A DNA stretch of 64,000 nucleotides from Candidatus Competibacteraceae bacterium (GTDB lineage: Bacteria > Pseudomonadota > Gammaproteobacteria > Competibacterales > Competibacteraceae), in assembly GCA_016699715.1 (NCBI GenBank), contig CP065007.1, forward strand, positions 124,001 to 188,000, in the 5' to 3' direction. A program made the translations under genes and the position numbers. This document shows, piece after piece, positions 1 through 7,645 of this stretch. The notes beneath the pieces were generated by a model. It was given only the letters and a program-made list of their open reading frames with translations, was not told the origin of the DNA and did not search any database. Within the stretch, counting starts at the first letter, position 1; each line of letters starts with the position of its first letter.

Positions 1-43
1 GCACGGAATGGCGGTGGCGGACGGTTTCGAAGAAATCCCACAT
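1..43 (-). CDS. Nitroreductase-like protein, N-terminal fragment cut by the window edge
   Basis: Only the first 14 codons are in the window. They read MWDFFETVRHRHSV, which matches the usual start of the nitroreductase family (a short acidic/aromatic stretch, then R-x-R-x-SV). A GAGGG ribosome-binding sequence lies about 7 bases upstream of the ATG at 43. The gene would lie downstream of bamD on the same strand, about 100 bp away. The family contains FMN-dependent NAD(P)H oxidoreductases. The call rests on very few residues and could be wrong; the competing reading on the plus strand has no start signal or recognisable content. Confidence 0.45.
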   Translation of the reverse strand, partial: MWDFFETVRHRHSV

Positions 44-142
44 GGTGCGACCCTCGCGGCAATCGAGCAGACATCGTTCGGAGGCGTTGAAAATACTCCT
101 GCCCCCGCGGAATTGGTGAAGGGATGAGGGAAAAACGGATCG

Positions 143-934
143 TTAGCCGGTGCCCTTAAGCAGTGCGTTCAACTTCGGTAATTCTGGAGATTGCGGATAG
201 TTGCGCTCCAGCACTCGCAGACTGTCGTTGGCCAACTGTGGCATGCCCATCTTGATGTAAGCCTGGGTCATGATGCTGAGCGCATCCTCGGCGGCCGGAG
301 TGCGCGCGTAGGTTTCCAATACGTAGGTGGCGCGGTTGAGGGCGGCGACATAGGCGCCCCGCCGCATGTAAAAATCGGCCACGTTGACTTCGTAAGCCGC
401 CAGGCTGTTGTGCAGGAACAGCATGCGCTGCCGGGCGTCCTCGGCATACTTGCTGTTGGGAAACTTGCGGGTCAGTTCGGCAAAATCGCTGTAGGCCTGA
501 CGGGCGGTGTTGGTGTCGGTCTTGTCGCGGTCGGTGGGCGCGAGTCTTTCCAGCAGGCTGTTGCTGCGATTGAAGTTCGCCAGACCCTTCATGTAATAGG
601 CATAATCCACGTAGGGATGCCGCGGGTTGGCCTTGATAAAGCGGTCGGCGGCGGCGATGGTGGCGTCCGGCTCGTTGTCTTTGTACTGGCAATAAATGGT
701 GTCGAGCTGGGCTTGCTGGGCGTAGCGGCCGAACGGATAGCGGGCCTGGATCTTGTCCAGATACTCGATGGCGATCTTGTAGTTGCCCGAACTCATGGAG
801 TCCTTGGCTTCGCTATAGAGCTGTTGGACCGACCAGCCCTGGGTTTCGTCGATCTTTTCCGGCAGCAGCGAGCAGCCGATCAACAGCACGGCCATGAGCG
901 GACCGGCGAGCAGCAGTTTTGATATGCGGTGCAT
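143..934 (-). CDS. bamD: Outer membrane protein assembly factor BamD (ComL), lipoprotein
   Basis: BamD is the essential lipoprotein of the BAM complex, which inserts beta-barrel proteins into the outer membrane from the periplasmic face. The protein is 263 residues, about the family length. It starts with a basic n-region and hydrophobic stretch ending in the lipobox LLIGC (acylated Cys21). The rest is TPR-like helical repeats, with the family-typical phrases LYSEAKDSMSSGNYKIAIEY and RYPFGRYAQQAQLD. I chose the ATG at 934 because it puts the signal peptide at the N terminus; in-frame ATGs at 946, 976 and 1018 would add a non-hydrophobic leader. It is divergent from rluD, as in many gammaproteobacteria. 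A TATACT-like -10 element for this strand lies near 990. Confidence 0.95.
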   Translation of the reverse strand: MHRISKLLLAGPLMAVLLIGCSLLPEKIDETQGWSVQQLYSEAKDSMSSGNYKIAIEYLDKIQARYPFGRYAQQAQLDTIYCQYKDNEPDATIAAADRFIKANPRHPYVDYAYYMKGLANFNRSNSLLERLAPTDRDKTDTNTARQAYSDFAELTRKFPNSKYAEDARQRMLFLHNSLAAYEVNVADFYMRRGAYVAALNRATYVLETYARTPAAEDALSIMTQAYIKMGMPQLANDSLRVLERNYPQSPELPKLNALLKGTG

Positions 935-974
935 GGATAATGGCATGGAGCGGCGGTTGTCGGGAGTAGAATGC

Positions 975-1979
975 ATGATCAAAGTGAGTATAACCCCCGA
1001 GCCGCCAAAAGCCATCATGCCCCCGACCGAACGGATCGACTGTCAGATTCCCCCCACCTGCGCCGGGATGCGCCTGGATCAGGCGCTGGCGGAGCTACTG
1101 CCGAGCTATTCGCGCAATCGCCTGCAACAGTGGCTCAAAGCCGGCCGCTTGCGAGTGGATGGCGCCGTTCGCCGACCACGCGACCCGGTCGCCGGCGGCG
1201 AAACCGTGAGTGGCGATCTGGAGTTCGAGATTGAAACCACCGCTCTGCCCCAGGCGATTCCGCTGGTTGTCCTGTACGAGGACAGCGATCTGCTGGTGAT
1301 CGACAAACCGGTCGGGTTGGTGGCGCATCCGGCCGCCGGCAACCGCGATGGCACGCTGGTCAATGCCCTGCTGCATCGCGCGCCGGAACTGGCGGCACTG
1401 CCGCGCGCCGGTCTGGTGCATCGGCTGGATAAGGACACCAGCGGCCTGCTGGTGGTGGCGCGCAGCCCGCGGGCGCACACCGCGCTGGTCGCACAGATGC
1501 AGGCACGGGCCATTGAACGGGAATATCTGGCGGTGATCAACGGGGTGCCGGTGGCGGGTGGAACGGTGAATGCCCCGGTCGGCCGCCATCCGGTGGACCG
1601 CCAGCGCATGGCGGTGACACCGGGCGGCCGGCCGGCGGTGACGCATTACCGGGTGTGGCGCCGCTTCCGCGCCCACGCGCTGTTGCGGGTCAAACTGGAA
1701 ACCGGTCGTACCCATCAGATCCGGGTCCACATGGCCCACATCCGTTTTCCGTTGCTGGGCGATCTGGTGTACGGCGGTCGGCCGCGAGTTCCGCCGGGCG
1801 CCTCGCCGGCCTGCATCGCGGCGATCCAGAACTTCCGGCGGCAAGCCCTGCACGCGGAGCGGCTGGCGTTGAGCCATCCAGTGAGCGGCGAGCGGCTGGA
1901 GTGGCGGGCGGAAATCCCCGCCGATCTGGCGGATTTGCTGGGGGCACTCGGCGAAGATGCGGGCCACAAAAATGAATGA
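975..1979 (+). CDS. rluD: 23S rRNA pseudouridine(1911/1915/1917) synthase RluD
   Basis: RluD isomerises uridines in helix 69 of 23S rRNA. The product is 334 residues (E. coli 326). An S4 RNA-binding domain lies at about residues 31-90 (MRLDQALAELLPSYSRNRL), followed by the RsuA/RluA catalytic domain with HRLDKDTSGL, in which Asp152 is the expected nucleophile. RTHQIRVHM nearer the C terminus is another family motif. The ATG at 975 has a GGGAG sequence 8 bases upstream; the internal ATG at 1017 has none. The stop overlaps the start of pgeF by 8 bases, so the two are likely translationally coupled. Both the neighbour and the divergence from bamD match the conserved bamD/rluD/yfiH arrangement. 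Confidence 0.95.
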   Translation: MIKVSITPEPPKAIMPPTERIDCQIPPTCAGMRLDQALAELLPSYSRNRLQQWLKAGRLRVDGAVRRPRDPVAGGETVSGDLEFEIETTALPQAIPLVVLYEDSDLLVIDKPVGLVAHPAAGNRDGTLVNALLHRAPELAALPRAGLVHRLDKDTSGLLVVARSPRAHTALVAQMQARAIEREYLAVINGVPVAGGTVNAPVGRHPVDRQRMAVTPGGRPAVTHYRVWRRFRAHALLRVKLETGRTHQIRVHMAHIRFPLLGDLVYGGRPRVPPGASPACIAAIQNFRRQALHAERLALSHPVSGERLEWRAEIPADLADLLGALGEDAGHKNE

Positions 1980-2718
1980 ACTCCTCCCCGAACATCTGCT
2001 GATCCCCGAGTGGCCCGCGCCCGCCCGAGTGCGCGCGGTCAGCACCACCCGGCACGGCGGTGTCAGCCCGCCGCCGTATGCCCGCCTGAATCTGGCCGGG
2101 CACGTTGGCGACGATCCAGCCTGCGTTGCCGAAAATCGGCGACGGCTGGCGGCGGTGGCCGGATTGCCCGCCGAACCGGCCTGGCTGGAACAGGTCCACG
2201 GGATTCATATAGTCGCGGCGGAAACGGTGAGCGCGCCGGTCGCCGCCGATGCCGCCTGGACCCGCGCACCGGGCCGGCCCTGCGTGGTGATGACCGCCGA
2301 TTGCTTGCCGGTGCTGCTGTGCGACCGGGCCGGTACGGTGGTTGCGGCGGCCCACGCCGGCTGGCGCGGCTTGGCGGGCGGGGTGATCGCCGCCACGGTG
2401 GCGCGCTTGGAGGTACCGCCGGTGGAACTGCTGGCTTGGCTGGGGCCGGCGATTGGTCCCGATGCCTTCGAGGTGGGGGAGGAAGTGCGCGCGGTTTTCC
2501 TGGCGCTGGACGCGGACAATGCCGCGTGTTTTCAGCCGTCTCCAGCGGGGCGTTGGTTGGCGGATATTTATGAATTGGCGCGGCGACAGTTGCGTGGTCT
2601 GGAGATTTCGGCGGTTTATGGCGGCGGTTGCTGCACGTTCAGCGAGTCGAAACGGTTTTTTTCCTATCGCCGGGAACAGCGCACCGGACGGATGGCGAGT
2701 TTGATTTGGCTTGAGTAA
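1972..2718 (+). CDS. pgeF: Peptidoglycan editing factor PgeF / multicopper polyphenol oxidase family (YfiH)
   Basis: This is a 248-residue DUF152/YfiH protein. The family has been described as purine-nucleoside phosphorylase/laccase-like and, in E. coli, as an editing factor that keeps L-Ser out of peptidoglycan stems. Visible motifs are TTRHGGVS near the N terminus, TADCLPVLL and AAHAGWRGL in the middle (the metal-binding His and Cys positions), GPAIG, and GGCCT followed by FFSYRRE near the C terminus. The start is the ATG at 1972, inside the end of rluD (ATGAATGA junction). It is complete and of normal length, and ends just before an accessory region with broken genes. Confidence 0.9.
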   Translation: MNELLPEHLLIPEWPAPARVRAVSTTRHGGVSPPPYARLNLAGHVGDDPACVAENRRRLAAVAGLPAEPAWLEQVHGIHIVAAETVSAPVAADAAWTRAPGRPCVVMTADCLPVLLCDRAGTVVAAAHAGWRGLAGGVIAATVARLEVPPVELLAWLGPAIGPDAFEVGEEVRAVFLALDADNAACFQPSPAGRWLADIYELARRQLRGLEISAVYGGGCCTFSESKRFFSYRREQRTGRMASLIWLE

Positions 2719-2755
2719 ATTTCTTGTCAATAGGCAATGACGAGGAGGAGGACAA

Positions 2756-2899
2756 ATGGCTGTACTCAGTGATCCACAACTTGCCCGATGAAGTGCGGGC
2801 TCGCCTGCACAAGCGCGCGGTGTGTTACGGGCTTAGCATGAAGGCGGAGGCGTCCGCTATTTTGACGGCGGCATGTGTGGAAGAGGAAGACAGAGCATC
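2756..2899 (+). pseudogene. FitA-type ribbon-helix-helix antitoxin, frameshifted
   Basis: An ATG at 2756 with a very strong ribosome-binding site (GGAGGAGG) opens MAVLS and then stops after a few codons. One base out of register, the reading continues VIHNLPDEVRARLHKRAV and GLSMKAEASAIL, a typical FitA/VagC-like RHH antitoxin N-terminal domain. Families of this type start MAxL-(T)IRNLPDEV, so removing one base around 2768 restores the expected reading. The family binds its own promoter and neutralises a PIN-domain RNase (FitB). No PIN toxin follows; downstream coding is degenerate. This is a toxin-antitoxin remnant. The inference is strong for the motif and moderate for the single-base cause, which could also be a sequencing error. 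Confidence 0.7.
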
Positions 2900-3076
2900 C
2901 GGCACCGTATCGCTGCCCTTCGCCGCCGCTAAGAACCGACGGGTGGCGGTCAAGCTCATCCATCAGGCGTGTGGCTGTCCGCTTGGTGACCGGATCTGTC
3001 CGCCACCCGTTTTATCTCGCCAGCAGCAGCCATATCGAAGGTTCGCCTTTTCCCTGGCTGGTGTCCGGTTTCGTGC

Positions 3077-3211
3077 TGGTGGAAGCATCACGTCCGCGCG
3101 GACGATGCGCGCCGGCATTACGAAATTCGTTTTCCCATCGTCGAAGGCCATGCTTTCGCGCTACGCAAGAACGCGATCAAGGTCTACCGGCGCCCAGATA
3201 TGGATGGGTAA
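3077..3211 (+). pseudogene. Short unidentified protein fragment (C-terminal-like)
   Basis: One frame reads WWKHHVRADDARRHYEIRFP and then IVEGHAFALRKNAIKVYRRP before a TAA at 3209. The composition is protein-like (alternating charged and hydrophobic residues), unlike the Arg/Ser/Pro-rich shadow frames on either side. There is no start codon or ribosome-binding site, and the frame upstream is not convincing. I take it as the remains of a larger gene. It resembles stretches I associate with large restriction/helicase-type proteins, but that is only an impression. It lies between the broken FitA antitoxin and the polyol operon, so the interval 2.72-3.22 kb looks like an old insertion site. Confidence 0.3.
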
Positions 3212-3223
3212 TCCTGCCCACTG

Positions 3224-4720
3224 TCATTGCGTGCCTTGCAGGAGCTTTCTCATCCGCGACGAGATGTCAGGGTTTTCATAGAGGGCTTGGATCATATCCG
3301 TATACAACGCGGTGAATTTTTCGTTGTGGATGAGATCGCCAAAAATGGGTTCGAGTTTAAGGAAGGACAGCGTGTCATCCGGGGTCCCCTTCGCGGCTTG
3401 ATGCAGTTCGTCTTTCATGGCATCGACAATATCGAGCCGTGCGCCATGCTGGTCGACGCCCTTGTCGCTATAGAAACACCATGCGGCGATGACCAGCGTG
3501 GCATATTGGATACTGCCACCGCGTGCCAGGTTTTCGGTGATCGTTGAGATCAGAAACTTCGGCAGTTTGGCTGAACTTTCCAGGCAGATTCGGGCCAGGC
3601 TGTCCTTGATGTTCGGGTTTCCGAACCGCTCGATGAGGCTGTCCTTGTAGGTTTCCAGATCGATCCCTTCCACCGGATCGAGCACCGGGGTGGCCTCCAC
3701 ATCCATGAATCGGCGGAGGTAGGTCGCGAACAGCGGATCGGCCACGCAGCCATCGATGGTCTTGTGTCCATGGATCGACCCGAGCAGACCGAGGACGGAA
3801 TGCCCGGCGTTGAGCAGCCGTATTTTCATTTTCTCATACGGCGTGACATCGGCGACAAACTGCGCCCCGACCTTTTCCCACGCGGGCCGGCCATTGGAGA
3901 AATGGTCTTCGATGACCCATTGGGTGAACGGTTCGCAGGTGACCGGCCATTGGTCCTTCAATCCCATTTCGGTGGCGAGGTAGGCCATATCCTCCGGCGT
4001 TGTCACGGGAGTGATCCGGTCCACCATGGCATTGGGGAAGCACACGTCGCTCTCGATCCACCGTGCAAGCTCGGCATCCTGCTTGTTCGCGAAGGCCAGC
4101 ACCATCTTGCGCGTCATGTCTCCATTGTGCTGGATGTTGTCGCACGACTGAATGGTGACGGCCGGGAGTCCCTGGGCACGGCGTTTCTTGAGCGCGGCGG
4201 TCAGATAGCCGAACACCGTCTTCGGGCTGTCGGGCTGTTCCAGATCGTGCCGCACATCGGCGTTGCCGAAGTCGAACTCGCCGGTGGCGGGGTTGAAGTT
4301 ATAGCCCCCTTCGGTGATGGTCAACGAAACGATCTTGGTGTCCGCGCTGGCCATCTTGTCGATGACGGCGCCGGGATCGTCGCAACCCAGCATGAAATCG
4401 ATCAGGGAGCCGATGACGCAGGTTTCGATCTTTCCCTGGGGATGCTTCACGATCAACGTGTAGAGATAATCCTGCGCTTTCAGAGTATCGCCGATCTTGC
4501 GGTCGGCCTCGCGCAGGCCCACGCCGCAGATGCCCCAGTCGGAGGCATCGGAGTCGTTCATCAGCGCATCGGTGTAATACGCTTCGTGCGATCGATGGAA
4601 TCCGCCGACCCCGATATGGACGATGCCGGCTTTGATTTTGCCCCGATCATAGGATGGACGCACGATTTCGTCGGCGAGGCGGTGAAGGTTGTCCTGCGTG
4701 AGTTGAACGGGTTCTGTCAT
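3224..4720 (-). CDS. mtlK: Mannitol 2-dehydrogenase (polyol long-chain dehydrogenase)
   Basis: This 498-residue protein belongs to the long-chain mannitol dehydrogenase family (MtlK, fructuronate reductase, tagaturonate reductase). It should oxidise D-mannitol, and perhaps arabinitol or sorbitol, to the ketose with NAD+. The N-terminal Rossmann part shows HIGVGGFHRSHEAYYTD; the C-terminal catalytic domain shows KIRLLNAGHS, whose lysine is the catalytic base in characterised mannitol 2-dehydrogenases. Length and motif spacing fit mannitol dehydrogenase better than the uronate reductases. A GGGAG sequence precedes the ATG. It is the last gene of a minus-strand cassette after fructokinase, so mannitol to fructose to fructose 6-phosphate is a coherent route. 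No dedicated regulator is adjacent. Confidence 0.88.
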   Translation of the reverse strand: MTEPVQLTQDNLHRLADEIVRPSYDRGKIKAGIVHIGVGGFHRSHEAYYTDALMNDSDASDWGICGVGLREADRKIGDTLKAQDYLYTLIVKHPQGKIETCVIGSLIDFMLGCDDPGAVIDKMASADTKIVSLTITEGGYNFNPATGEFDFGNADVRHDLEQPDSPKTVFGYLTAALKKRRAQGLPAVTIQSCDNIQHNGDMTRKMVLAFANKQDAELARWIESDVCFPNAMVDRITPVTTPEDMAYLATEMGLKDQWPVTCEPFTQWVIEDHFSNGRPAWEKVGAQFVADVTPYEKMKIRLLNAGHSVLGLLGSIHGHKTIDGCVADPLFATYLRRFMDVEATPVLDPVEGIDLETYKDSLIERFGNPNIKDSLARICLESSAKLPKFLISTITENLARGGSIQYATLVIAAWCFYSDKGVDQHGARLDIVDAMKDELHQAAKGTPDDTLSFLKLEPIFGDLIHNEKFTALYTDMIQALYENPDISSRMRKLLQGTQ

Positions 4721-4805
4721 GACGAACTCTCCCTATGAGCCTTATTGCTATTTTCTCGGGCTATTTGTTGAGCGCCTTGGTCCGATGCATCGTTTTGCCT
4801 TTAGC

Positions 4806-5693
4806 TCAAAATGCGATCAAATGTTCGGGCAGAGTCGGGGTTGCTCCCTTTTGTGAACAGACAAATGCGGCTACCCGGTTAGCGAATACATTCATCTTGT
4901 TCAGCGGCCAGCCCTTAAGAGCGCCCATGCAGAGCGCCGCCGTGAATGAATCCCCGGCGCCCACCGAGTCCACCACCACAAGCCCTTTCTCTCCAGGAGC
5001 ATCATCCACCTCGTCGCTCCGTACCAGCACGCTACCGTCCGAGCCGCGTGTGTAGGCCACCAGTTTCAGGTCAAAACATTCACGCAGCCCGTTGAGCTGA
5101 GCCATCACATCGCCCCGCAGGCCGAAGTAGCCGGCCAGTACCGGCAGTTCCTCGTCACTGAGCTTCAGAATGGAGGCGAGCCGCAGCGATCCCTCAACCT
5201 GTTCCTTTGAAAAGAACGACTGCCGCAGATTCACGTCGAAGATCTTTAAGGCATCCCGTGGCATGTGCCGCACGAACGAGTGAATCGTTTCGCGCGAAAC
5301 CGCCGAGCGCTGCGAAAGCGATCCAAAGCACACCGCATCCAGCTTCGCCGCCAGCCCCTCGAGCCCGCTGGTGAGCGGAATATGATCCCAGGCCACATTT
5401 TCGAAAATCTGATAGGAGGGCTTGCCCTCGTCATTCAGGGTCACCTGCACCGTTCCGGTCGGGAACGCGTCGCTTTCCAGCACATGGCGGGTATCCACGC
5501 CGATTTCCCGTAATTCGTCGCGAATACGTCGTCCCAGCTCATCTGTCCCCACACAGCTCACCGGATAGGCCTCGGCGCCGAGCTGGTGGCAATGGAACGC
5601 AAAATTGGCCGGTGCGCCACCGGGACGCTTGTGGCTCGGAAACACATCCCAAAGCAACTCCCCGATCCCGGCGACTGTAAATCGTTCATTCAT
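4806..5693 (-). CDS. Fructokinase, PfkB/ribokinase family
   Basis: This 295-residue PfkB sugar kinase phosphorylates a sugar with ATP in the cytoplasm; fructose is the likely substrate from context. Visible motifs are the N-terminal GIGELLWDVFP, the sugar-binding GGAPANFAFH, and the C-terminal signature DSVGAGDSFTAALCMG containing the catalytic Asp and anion hole. An AAGGAGAGGG ribosome-binding sequence lies directly upstream of the ATG at 5693. It sits between the NCS1 permease and mannitol dehydrogenase genes, and would convert the dehydrogenase product to fructose 6-phosphate. A 153-bp spacer separates it from the permease gene, so it may have a separate transcript start; I did not see a clear promoter there. 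Confidence 0.87.
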   Translation of the reverse strand: MNERFTVAGIGELLWDVFPSHKRPGGAPANFAFHCHQLGAEAYPVSCVGTDELGRRIRDELREIGVDTRHVLESDAFPTGTVQVTLNDEGKPSYQIFENVAWDHIPLTSGLEGLAAKLDAVCFGSLSQRSAVSRETIHSFVRHMPRDALKIFDVNLRQSFFSKEQVEGSLRLASILKLSDEELPVLAGYFGLRGDVMAQLNGLRECFDLKLVAYTRGSDGSVLVRSDEVDDAPGEKGLVVVDSVGAGDSFTAALCMGALKGWPLNKMNVFANRVAAFVCSQKGATPTLPEHLIAF

Positions 5694-5846
5694 AACCCTC
5701 TCCTTAAACCATCCGTCCTCAACTCACCCCGGCGCCGCCGTTGACATGGAGAGTTGGGGCGACGACAAGTCACGATCGGTAGAGACCAGGAAGACGGCCG
5801 CACCGGCATGGCTTCACCCCGTCTCGCTCGCCGTGGTTGCACGTTG

Positions 5847-7610
5847 CTAAACTGCGGGCACCTCGGCACCGGATGACCGTCCGGAGCGTTGCATCCTCTT
5901 GGAGAGCTGCAAATCCCACCACGCAAACGCGAAATAGATCACGGTGCACCAGATGGTCAGGTTGTAGAACAACTCACGGTTCACGTAGTAGGCGTAAAGA
6001 TCGGGGCTGTTGAACAGAACACGCCAAGCGAGCACGGCCGGCACGATCAGGCCAACCACGATCCAGACCGCTCGGATGATCTTGATCGATACGGTCGTGC
6101 CGCAGGCGGGCTCGTGTTGTTCCTTCGCCGCCAGTTCAGCATGATACTCCGCAACCGCTTTATCGAATTCCTGCTCTCGTTTCTCGGCCTCAGGATAGCT
6201 CTTATCAGCGCCGGCCTTCTTCGCCAAGATGGTGTAGAGGATAATCGAGAGAGCCCAGGTTGGCAGGAACAGATATACGAACGGTATGATGTTGATAAAA
6301 TTCAATCCGAAGCCGAACACCAGACAGATCGCCCAGGTGATCAGCGCCGGCATGTTGTCCTTAACGCCTTTCAGGCGGCGCCAATTGCTCTTGTAGCCGA
6401 GTCGGGGGAAGATGTGCTGCTCGGCGAATACGATGCCGCCGATGGGTACAAGAACAAGTCCCGCGTAGGCCAGAATTGGCAGGATGCTGCGGTAGATGAA
6501 CGGGAAACAGCTGCCGACCACGACCACGGCCCCGACGGCAAGCGTGACCTTTTGGCGTGCGATGCTCGGGAATACGGCCTGGGCCGCAAGACCGGCGCGA
6601 TAGAGGTTGGGGTTGGCCGTTGTCCATCCCGCGATGATGACGATCACAAAACCGGTGACGCCCAGCGCGTAGTAGGCAACATCACCCGGTGAAACCACAG
6701 CGATACTTAATTTCATGATATAGGCCGTCGCCGCTCCCATGAGAGCCGCGGAAATCCAGGCAATGTAGTGGCCGAACATCATGCCGGTTGCGGTGCAAAG
6801 GCCGCAGATCGGTTTGTTCGCGTAGCGCAGGAGCGCCATGTCGACGAGGCCAAAATGCGCGAAGGTGTTCGCCGCCCATGCGAAGCCGATCACTTCCCAC
6901 AATCCGATACCGGGTTCCCCCGCGGCATTGGTGCCGGTAAACACGGTGGTTCCCGCCAAATTCACGAAATCCGAGAAACTCGAAAGCGTCGTGTAACCAG
7001 TCAGCGTTTCGTTCAACGAAGGGATCAGCACCATGCCACCGGCCGTGAACATCACCATCAGCCAGGGTGTGCAAATAGTGGCAAACTCGGCCACCACATT
7101 GAAACCATAATAGGCCACCAGCACCGCGATCACGCTTGCCGAGGCGGCGATGAGTACAAAGTAGACATTGGTGGGATACGGATAGATCTGGGGCGGGATA
7201 TCGAAAAGCGCCCGAACCGCTGTCGCCGACACGGTGATCATGGCGGCCGAGATGGCCACGAAGATGAGCACATTCGCACCGTTATAGAGCCGCGAGAACA
7301 GCTCGCCCATGTTGTGATCGAGATAGGTGTACAGGCTTAGCCGCGTTTTGATCGCGATCGGCGCGGTGATGAGCCAGAAGCTCAGCACGGCAAGCATATT
7401 GCCGATGAGCAGCCCGATCAGGATGTCGTGGATCGTGGCGCCCATGGCCACGAATGCGGCGCCAATGACGAATTCGGTTGCAGCAACGTGTTCGGCGCCA
7501 TAGAGGCCGAGGAAGTGACCGGGTCCATGCAGTCTGTGTTGCGGCACCGGTAGTAGTTCGTCGTCCATATCCGCAATGGACTGTCGTTGATCGATGGCTG
7601 TGTTGGCCAT
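5847..7610 (-). CDS. NCS1-family permease (purine-cytosine permease-like)
   Basis: A 587-residue polytopic inner-membrane protein with about 12 hydrophobic segments. The N terminus has HFLGLYGAEHVAATEFVIGA and a long first transport segment pair as in nucleobase:cation symporter-1 proteins. A charged cytoplasmic loop (about residues 470-510, rich in Glu, Lys and Ala) separates the last segments. The family normally carries cytosine, purines, hydantoin, allantoin or thiamine precursors with H+ or Na+. The start is the ATG at 7610 behind GGAGGGAAAC; the longer in-frame ATG at 7691 would overlap the preceding gene. Being inside a polyol operon, 35 bp after a sugar-type binding protein gene, is unusual, and the substrate here may be a polyol or other hydroxylated compound rather than a nucleobase. 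Confidence 0.75.
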   Translation of the reverse strand: MANTAIDQRQSIADMDDELLPVPQHRLHGPGHFLGLYGAEHVAATEFVIGAAFVAMGATIHDILIGLLIGNMLAVLSFWLITAPIAIKTRLSLYTYLDHNMGELFSRLYNGANVLIFVAISAAMITVSATAVRALFDIPPQIYPYPTNVYFVLIAASASVIAVLVAYYGFNVVAEFATICTPWLMVMFTAGGMVLIPSLNETLTGYTTLSSFSDFVNLAGTTVFTGTNAAGEPGIGLWEVIGFAWAANTFAHFGLVDMALLRYANKPICGLCTATGMMFGHYIAWISAALMGAATAYIMKLSIAVVSPGDVAYYALGVTGFVIVIIAGWTTANPNLYRAGLAAQAVFPSIARQKVTLAVGAVVVVGSCFPFIYRSILPILAYAGLVLVPIGGIVFAEQHIFPRLGYKSNWRRLKGVKDNMPALITWAICLVFGFGLNFINIIPFVYLFLPTWALSIILYTILAKKAGADKSYPEAEKREQEFDKAVAEYHAELAAKEQHEPACGTTVSIKIIRAVWIVVGLIVPAVLAWRVLFNSPDLYAYYVNRELFYNLTIWCTVIYFAFAWWDLQLSKRMQRSGRSSGAEVPAV

Positions 7611-7645
7611 GTTTCCCTCCCAAATTGCTGTTGTTCGACCCGCCC

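Noticed and set aside
2..127. Plus-strand open frame running in from the window edge and ending in TGA at 125
   Set aside because: It has no recognisable domain, and the minus strand over the same bases reads as a nitroreductase N terminus with a ribosome-binding site, which fits better.
5690..5926. Short minus-strand frame covering the spacer between the NCS1 permease and fructokinase genes
   Set aside because: Arg/Pro-rich, overlaps the permease 3' end and has no usable ribosome-binding site.
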